The translations under genes and the position numbers were made by a program. Shown here one piece after another: positions 1 through 7,100 of a stretch of 8,769 nt of DNA (position 1 is its first letter; the number at the start of each line of letters is the position of its first letter). This DNA is from DATDEW01 sp046590205 (GTDB taxonomy: Bacteria > Bacteroidota > Ignavibacteria > Palsa-1295): assembly GCA_046590205.1 (NCBI GenBank), contig JBKJTT010000001.1:1-8769 (forward strand), in the 5' to 3' direction. A model generated the notes under the pieces. That model searched no databases and had not been told where the DNA came from. It saw nothing but the letters and a program-made list of their open reading frames with translations.

Positions 1-777
1 GATTCATCGAAGATCTCGATGAAGTACATCCAAGGGGGGTTGGACTATATTGCTGCACACCCCGAAGTTCGTGACGTTATCCTTTCTGGCGGCGACCCAC
101 TTACGCTCACTGATTTCATGCTTGAGAAGGTATTGAAGGGGTTGCGAGAGATTCCGCATGTCGAGATTATCCGTCTTGGAACGAAGATACCCTGCGTACT
201 TCCGCAGCGCGTTACCCCGAAACTTTGTGAGATGATACAGAAGTACCATCCTATATATGTAAATACCCATTTTAACCACCCGTGGGAATGTACCCCCGAG
301 GCAAAACGCTCGACGGAGATGCTTGCAGATGCGGGTTGTCCGGTTGGCAACCAAATGGTGCTCATGAAGGGTGTAAATGATAATGCAGAGGTTGTTCTGG
401 AGCTAAACCGCAAGCTTTTGGCTATGCGCGTCCGACCATACTATATATACCAGGCAGATCTCACGAAAGGAGCCAACCATTTCCGTACCCCTGTCCGTGT
501 TGGCATAGAGATCATGGATAAGCTTCGCGGCTGGACATCCGGTTTGGCAGTGCCTCATTACGTTATAGATGCCCCCGGCGGCGGCGGAAAGATACCTATC
601 CTGCCGAATTATGTCGTAAATCACGACGATGATACATGGGTGCTAAGAAATTACAAATACGACATTTACAGCTACCCTGACGTAGTCGAGGAGAAGCCCG
701 AACCACCTCAAAAGCGCAAACCAATCCGTGCGCCACGCAAAAAGAAGGTTCTTTTGGAGAAAAAAGAGAGAGCTTGA
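1..777 (+). CDS. kamA: Lysine 2,3-aminomutase, 3' part (5' end outside window)
   Basis: This frame is open from base 1 to the TGA at 775-777 (258 codons visible). The protein matches the C-terminal two thirds of lysine 2,3-aminomutase, which converts L-lysine to L-beta-lysine in the cytoplasm using SAM, a 4Fe-4S cluster and PLP. Visible landmarks are the S-G-G-D SAM-site motif (85-96), L-P-Q-R, N-T-H-F-N-H-P, Y-Y-I-Y-Q-A-D and D-A-P-G-G-G-G-K. The Asp codons at 457-459 and 568-570 correspond to Asp293 and Asp330 of the Clostridium subterminale enzyme, which hold the substrate. The Lys at 589-591 corresponds to PLP-binding Lys337. Keeping both Asp residues favours lysine over glutamate as substrate. 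The radical-SAM CxxxCxxC motif should lie just 5' of the window. The ATG at 19 is an internal Met, because family-like sequence continues across it. Oddities: the zinc-ligand cysteines are missing and the last ~29 residues are Lys/Arg-rich. An EpmB-type or glutamate mutase is less likely. The partner acetyltransferase gene ablB is not visible. Confidence 0.93.
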   Translation, partial: DSSKISMKYIQGGLDYIAAHPEVRDVILSGGDPLTLTDFMLEKVLKGLREIPHVEIIRLGTKIPCVLPQRVTPKLCEMIQKYHPIYVNTHFNHPWECTPEAKRSTEMLADAGCPVGNQMVLMKGVNDNAEVVLELNRKLLAMRVRPYYIYQADLTKGANHFRTPVRVGIEIMDKLRGWTSGLAVPHYVIDAPGGGGKIPILPNYVVNHDDDTWVLRNYKYDIYSYPDVVEEKPEPPQKRKPIRAPRKKKVLLEKKERA

Positions 778-815
778 TTTAATTTTTACTCTAAATAATT
801 AACAATCAATAAGTT

Positions 816-864
816 AGCATATTCCTGTTATTTGAAGAATATGCTGGATTCTTTCGTATTTTTG
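816..864 (+). terminator. Candidate weak Rho-independent terminator after kamA
   Basis: A perfect 9-bp inverted repeat (AGCATATTC at 816-824, GAATATGCT at 837-845) encloses a 12-base loop. It lies 38 bases after the mutase stop codon and is followed by a T-rich stretch (849-866) containing a run of five Ts at 859-863. The stem is AT-rich, so it would be weak. Position and orientation fit a terminator for kamA, but a leader element is also possible. Confidence 0.45.
831..864 (+). promoter_or_regulatory. Weak match to Bacteroidota promoter consensus
   Basis: TTTG (831-834) and TATTTTTG (857-864) fit the Bacteroidota sigma-ABfr pattern of a TTG-type -33 box and TAnnTTTG at -7, with 22 bases between them. 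It overlaps the hairpins described here and would give a leader of about 245 bases, so the match may be chance. No better match was seen nearer the start codon. Confidence 0.2.
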
Positions 865-881
865 TTGTATCCCACAACAAA
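861..881. repeat. Perfect 8-bp inverted repeat, 5-base loop
   Basis: TTTGTTGT (861-868) and ACAACAAA (874-881) are exact reverse complements separated by five bases. It follows directly after the first hairpin, so the two could act as a tandem terminator. The downstream side has no T-run, so it is not a typical terminator alone. It could also be an operator. Confidence 0.4.
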
Positions 882-1043
882 GCCCCTCAAAACGGCAATA
901 TTCCCCACGTTTTACGAAATTCTGTTCGTTTCTTCCCCGTAACTGGTTTGTTTCCATAGTATTTATTTATGGGAAATATTTGGATTCGGACAAATTATTG
1001 CGTATATTCGTATTCATGTATTCCCTATTTGGGGGAATTATGC

Positions 1044-1064
1044 GCTTTTGCACAGAGCAAAAGC
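1044..1064 (+). promoter_or_regulatory. 8-bp dyad in the putative leader of the giant gene, with a third alternative arm
   Basis: GCTTTTGC (1044-1051) and GCAAAAGC (1057-1064) are exact reverse complements with a 5-base spacer, ending 53 bases before the ATG. A second GCAAAAG copy at 1078-1084 could pair with the same left arm. The dyad could be an operator or a leader hairpin. There is no T-run right after it, so termination is unlikely. Confidence 0.35.
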
Positions 1065-1117
1065 AGCGTTTTACTACGCAAAAGTTTTATTAACATACAT
1101 CCACTACATACGAACCT

Positions 1118-1186
1118 ATGAGACGTATTACATACATCTTAGCTATCATCGCAGTGCTTACTGCGACATCGTTTGATGCTTTCGCT
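1118..1186 (+). other. Predicted N-terminal signal peptide of the giant protein
   Basis: Residues 1-23 show Arg-Arg after the Met, a hydrophobic core (I-L-A-I-I-A-V-L), and A-F-A before Gln24, a classic signal peptidase I site. This predicts Sec export. There is no lipobox cysteine, so it is not a lipoprotein. Confidence 0.85.
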
Positions 1187-4100
1187 CAACGTACACTTGG
1201 CGGTCGTCGTCTTCGTTTAGATGACGGTACCAACCCTGTTCGTTCTATCGATCTTGAGACGCGTAACCGCGCGCTCTTGATTGGTACGAACAACAACGCA
1301 GCTTACGACCCTAACTCATCTGCGATCTTCTTCGTCGATGGTCTTGGTCTTACCGGCGTCAATCCTGCATTGACCACGCCTCGCGGTGTGCTCTTCGCTC
1401 CGATGACAACGGCGCAGCAAACAAGCATCGTTGGAGCTGCAACAGGTTTGTTGGTCTTTAATACCGACAACAACCAGTACGAATTCTATAATGGAGTTGG
1501 TTGGCAGGATATTGGTGGTGGTTGGTCACTTACTGGAAATAATCTTTCTGTCGGTGGCGGTACTCAGCTCGGACAGAACTTCATAGGTACAGTTAATGCT
1601 CAAGATTTTGTAATTGCAACGAACACAGGCCCGATCCCAACTGCAGGCGGACAAGGCGAACGCATACGCGTTACATCTGCGGGCAATGTAGGTATTGGTA
1701 CAACAGGTCTTCCGTTCACACCGGCTCGTAATTTTCACGTAGGTGGCATTGCTCCTGTAACGACAGGACCTAACACGCCAAATGTTCGTATGAACTACTT
1801 AGGTGGCACACCACAGATGTTTCCCGCTATCAATCTTCTTCAAGATGGTATCGTCATGGGCAACACAAGCGGTGATCTCACGAAGTATGATGTAGCGACA
1901 GTTGTGGGTGCTGTTGCATGGCTTCGTGTAGGTAACGTTATCAACGATGGTAATAATATCCTCGGTACACTTGCAGGTTCAGCTACAACGCAGGTTGATA
2001 TTCGCACGAACAATGTGCAAGCAGTTTGGATTAATGGTATTGCTGGCGCACAAAGCCAATTCGTTGGTATCGGCAACATTGCTCCTACCTATCGTTTGGA
2101 TGTAACCGGAACACTTCGTTCTACAGGTGCTTCTGATATCGCTACTACCGCAGGTACAGTAAACAGCTTCGGTAATGGTGGTGCAGGAACAGCTAACAAT
2201 ATTGGAAATGGCGCAGCTTCAAATAACATCGGCAACAATGCTGTGCTTAATACAATCGGTGAAGCGGCAACAACAAACAGCTTCGGTTTTGATGCTCCGA
2301 CAAACGGTTTTGGTAATGTTCGCGCTGCTAACCAGACGAACACATACGGTAGCACACTCATCAGCACTGGTAATGTAATAAACAACTTCGGTCGTTCAGC
2401 AACAACAGGTACGGTTACTAATAATATTGGTGATGAACTGGCTGGCGGTAACGTCATCAATAACATCGGTGTCAATGGTGCAACTGCCAACAACATGGGT
2501 AATGCACTTGCTACGAACACCATCATTGGTGTAACGAATATCAACCAGTCTTCTGGTTTGAATACGAACATCGCAAACCTTGCAATTGCAACAACGAATA
2601 TCGGTTTTACCGGCGGTACAAATAATATCAACGGTACAACGAATATCAACAGAAGCACGACTAATGCAACAAACATCGGCGACCTTGCAGCTTCAACAGT
2701 AACGATTGGTATCCTTGCCGGTACAAATAATATCGCTGGTACTACGAATATCAACGCGAGCATCAACGCCCCGACGAATATCAATACAGGTACAAGCACA
2801 GGTGCGGTTGCAATTGGTAATACTACAAATGCTGCAGGTGGTGTGACGATTTCATCTCAAACGAATGATGTGATTGTCAACACAACAAACGGTGCTGGTT
2901 CTGATCTCGTATTGAATGGTATCGAGACTGTTCCGTTCACAGGTAATCTCTTATGGTTAACAAGCCCAGGTGCTGAAGTTCGTCAGACACTTACTGCTGA
3001 CCTTGCAGAACAAGGTATCACATGGACGAACGAGCTTGGTGTAACGCGCGTACGTCTCGGGTCACTTATCGCTGGTAACGGTCCTGGTGCAAATCCGCTT
3101 ACAGCTGCAACACGCTTCGTCAATTTAGATGGGAATACACTTTCGTTCAATCAAGGCGCGGGCTTAGATAACGTACTTTCTATCAATGGTGCAGGTACTG
3201 GAACTATCACTGCAGTTGCTACAACAAACATCAATACAACGGGTACACTCCCGACAGCAATTGGTACCGGCGGCGGCAATACTGATATTGGTGCACTTGG
3301 TGCATCAACGAACACGATTCTTGGTAATTTGAACACTGTTCGTGGTACTACGAACATCAACGCTATTGGCGGTCTTAATACTACCATTGGTACTTCGGGT
3401 GGTTCGACAAACCAAATGCTTGGTTTGAATAACACGATTACTGCAACCGGCACAAACACCGTAACAGGGAATACTGATGTAAACGTTGGTACGGGTAATG
3501 CAACGAATATCCACACAGGTGCTGCAACAGGTGCAGTAAGCATCGGTAACTTCAACGTTGGTAGTGGTGCAGTAAATCTTTCTTCTCGCACGGCTGATCT
3601 AACGATCGCTACCTTCGATGGTGTAGGTTCTGACGTTGTTATGACCGGCATTGAAACTGTTCCACTTGCAGGCAATCTTTTATGGTTAACAGGTGGTTCG
3701 GAAGTTCGTCAGACGATTGCTTCTGATCTTGCTGAGCAGGGTATTACATGGGCGAATGAAGGCGGTGTAACACGTGTACGCCTTGGATCGCTTATTGCCG
3801 GTACAGGCGCAGGAGCTAACCCTATCACAGCTGCAACACGTTATGTTAACGTAAGCGGCAACATCCTTTCCTTCAACCAGGGTGCCGGTACAGATAATGT
3901 ACTTTCTATCAATGGTGCTGGAACGGGTACGATTACTGCTGAAGCTACAACCAACATCAACACCGCAGGTACACTTCCGACTTTTATCGGTACGGCAGGC
4001 GGTAATACAACGATCGGTCAGATCGGTGCTTCGTTAAACCAGATTTCTGGTCTTACAAATACCGTTCTCGGTACGACAAATATCAACGCTGTAGGTGGTG

Positions 4101-7100
4101 CAAACACTACTGTTGGTACACTTGGCGCATCGACAAACGCTATTAATGGTGTGACGAATACCATTACGGCGTCCGGAACAAATACTCTTGCAGGCGCGAC
4201 AAACAATATCACTGGCCTTACGAATATCAATGATAACTTAAGCAATAACACCAATATCAACACAACAGGTGGTAATGGTAATGTTAGCATTGGTAATGGA
4301 GTAGGTACAGGAGCTATCACGCTTACTGCTCTTAATAATGATATTACGATCAATACTGATGGCGCTGATAATACCCAGGACCTTATTCTTAACGGAACAG
4401 ATGTTGCTCCATTTGCAGGTAACCTTCTTTGGTTAACCGGTGGATCCGAAGTTCGTCAAACAGCTCCTAGTAACCTTGCAGAACAAGGTATCACGTGGCA
4501 GCTCGAAGGTGCTACAACAATGATTCGCTTGGGCGGTCAAAATCCTGCTCAAAATCCGATCACCACAAACCGTTTTGTTAACATCACCGGACCAAATGTA
4601 CTTACATTCGGTACAACAGCCGGTAACGCAATGATAACGCTCACAGGTGGTACGAATGCTGTTGCTATTAATACAACAGGTACAGGTGCTACAAGCATCG
4701 GTACTACTGCTGCTGGTGTAACCATTCTCGGTGCTCCGGTAAATATCAATAACACTGGCGGTGGTACAACAAACATTGCTGCAGGTGCTGCTGCGCTTAC
4801 CAACATCGGTTTCGGTGGTGGTACAAACACTGTTCTTGGTACAACGAATATTAACGTAACAGGTGGCGCGACAACAAGCATCGCTACAACAAATACTGCT
4901 ACTGTTGCTATCGGTACAAGCGGTGGTACAAATACCATTGCCGGTAATACAACGATTAACAATAACGTCAACAATACCACGCAGATCAACACTGGTACAT
5001 CTACCGGTGCTACAACAATCGGTGGTAGTTCAATAACAAGTGGTACGGTTACACTCCAGTCTGCAAATACAACCGATGCTGCTGGTGACGTAGTTATCAG
5101 CACGGTCAATGGTGTAGGTGCTGACCTTAGATTATTAGGAATTGAGCAGGTTAACCCACTTGATGGAAATATCCTTTGGTTGAATGCTAATAATGAGGTT
5201 CGCCAATCACTTACTGGTGATCTCGCAGAGCAAGGTATTACATGGGATCTTGAAGGTGCTGCAAGACGTGTACGTTTAGGTGGCTTGAATAATGCAGCTA
5301 ATCCGATAACTGTTAACCCACGCTTTGTCAATATCAACGGTACTAACTTAAGCTTCGGAACCACTGGTTCTGCTGCTCGTATGTTCGTTCTCACTGGTAC
5401 AACAAACCAGGTTGACATTAACGCAGCAACAACAGGCGCTACTAACATCGGTAATTCTACCGGTGCTGTAACTATCGTTGGTAATGCAATTAACATTAAC
5501 AATGCAACAGGTTTAACGACAAACATTGCAAATACTACCGCAGCTACAACGAACATCGGCGTTCTTAATGGAACGACTAATATCGCAGGTACAACTGGTA
5601 TCAACGCTTCGGTAAATAACAACACAAGCATCAATACGGGTACTTCGACGGGTACAGTGAATGTTGGTAATACGACCAATGCAGGTAACGTAACTATCAA
5701 TTCAAGTGGTGCAAACACGATCACAATCGCTAAGCCAAGCACAGGTGGTATTGCTATCAATCAAACTGGTACGGGTACACTTGCGCTCTCTACAGCTGGT
5801 AATGATCTTACACTTACTGTACCAGGTGCTGCATCTGGTAATGACCTTCGCTTAGGTGTTATCGATCTCGATAATGCATCAACGTTCTTCTTGACAATGG
5901 ACGCCGCTCCTACGGGCAATGTTCGTCATCGTACTGGCGCATCACTTGCAAATGAGGGTCTTGTGTTCCAGAATGGTGCAATCAGACTTGGCGTAACAGA
6001 GGCAACCGGCCGCGCTGCAGTTGAGAATCCATACCTCGAGAATCGCGTCGTTCTTCTCTCGAATAACGTAACAGGACGTACGTTGAGCTTCAGCGGTTTC
6101 AATACTGCTACTCCAGCGACCGATCTTCTCGTACTCAATGCTGCTTCCGGTGTTAATAGTATCGGTATTACTGGTACAACGAACATCAATGCGACTGGTA
6201 CTGCTGCTACAAACATCGGTACTGCAGGTGGCGCAACAATCATCGGTTCTGCTGCAAGCACGAACACGATCAACGGTGCGACAACCATGAATACAGGTCC
6301 GGTTACGATCAACCCGGCCGGCGCTAATGATGTAACGATCAACCTTGGCGTAGTAAACACAAGCGATCTTATCATCACCGATCTTAACACAACAGTACCT
6401 GGTCTATTTGACTTTATGGTCATTGATGGTGCTAACATTGTTCACCGCATCAATAACGGCGGTCTTACAGAACAGGGTATTACCTTCAACAATGAGGGCG
6501 GTGTTACTCGTATCCGTTTAGGTGGTCTTGCAAATACAGACAATCCGTTCCTTGCTAACCGCTTTGTTAATCTTAACACCTTCACATCTACCTTCACTGG
6601 TATGGGCGGTGCAAACAACATCTTCGTACTTGACGGTAACTCGGCAAATACAAACGTTGCAACCATCACAAATCCTGGTGCTGCTAATACAGCTCTCAAG
6701 ATAAATGCGAATGGTGGCGTAGGTGTTGACGTTGACCCTGCATCAATTGGCATCCTCATGGATGCAACAGGTACAGGTATTCAGTTCGTCGGCAGCATGC
6801 CGGCAATTGGTATTGATCTCTCGAACGGCGCAACAGACGGCTTTATCTACGAAGCTGCTGTATTCGGTGCTGGTACAGGCGTATCAGTGGGTGCTGCTAA
6901 CGCACCTGGTACAGGTATGTCAGTTGATGCTGATGCTAACGGTATCATCGTTGGTGCAAACAACGCTCCTGATATCGGTATTGATGTTACTGCCAATGTA
7001 ATTGGCGGTACGTTCGATGGTGGAATTATCGGTGTTGATATCGGTGCTGTTACCCCTCCATCTGTACTTGGTCTTGGTGTCCAATCATCCGGTACAGGTA

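Larger units (their letters stand above)
778..1117. other. AT-rich intergenic region between kamA and the giant repeat gene
   Basis: These 340 bases have no convincing reading frame on either strand and are visibly richer in A and T than the flanking genes. They contain several short inverted repeats (816-845, 861-881, 1020-1038, 1044-1064) and probably hold the terminator of the mutase gene and the promoter and 5' leader of the large gene. I see no tRNA, riboswitch or small-RNA structure that I can name. Confidence 0.8.
2531..6673 (+). repeat. Super-repeat: six modules alternating with T-N-I / T-N-I-G linkers
   Basis: This central part repeats one plan six times: a low-complexity linker built from T-T-N-I-N, T-N-I-G and T-G-x-V-x-I-G-N phrases, then a ~100-residue module with more varied composition. 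The V of E-V-R-Q or its equivalent recurs at intervals of 241-249 residues for modules 2-5. Modules 1 to 2 are 243 residues apart (by the N-L-L-W position) and modules 5 to 6 are 173 apart, so the last linker is shorter. Linkers occupy 2531-2902, 3236-3631, 3962-4378, 4673-5122, 5423-5842 and 6191-6364. Confidence 0.85.

Noticed and set aside
19..21. ATG at 19 as the true start of the mutase
   Set aside because: The frame is open to base 1, and the family's iron-sulfur motif and N-terminal domain must lie upstream. A start here would give a protein with no radical-SAM cluster site.
45..624. Minus-strand open frames within the mutase gene
   Set aside because: They overlap a strongly conserved enzyme coding region, and their translations show no recognisable features.
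889..913. AAAACG/CGTTTT inverted repeat
   Set aside because: A six-base stem with a 13-base loop is expected by chance in this composition.
1003..1038. Repeated TATTC words and a 6-bp ATTCCC/GGGAAT inverted repeat
   Set aside because: They are too short and irregular to support a binding site or terminator in an AT-rich gap.
1048..1077. Sigma-70-like promoter TTGCAC with 18 bases to TACTAC
   Set aside because: The -10 match is poor, and the elements overlap the leader dyad. A Bacteroidota-like host would not be expected to use this consensus.
4549..5760. Long open frame on the minus strand (about 400 codons), and similar ones at 2089-2799, 3151-3675, 6847-7746 and 7804-8307
   Set aside because: They are antisense shadows of the giant gene. 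They arise because its Gly/Thr/Asn/Ala codons rarely give stops on the opposite strand. The Val/Pro/Leu-rich translations show no domain or plausible protein pattern, whereas the + frame has a signal peptide and ordered repeats.
2531..6673. CRISPR array or DNA satellite suggested by recurring ACGAATATCAAC-like phrases
   Set aside because: The phrases keep codon phase, vary synonymously and have no constant spacer length. They encode T-N-I-N protein repeats.
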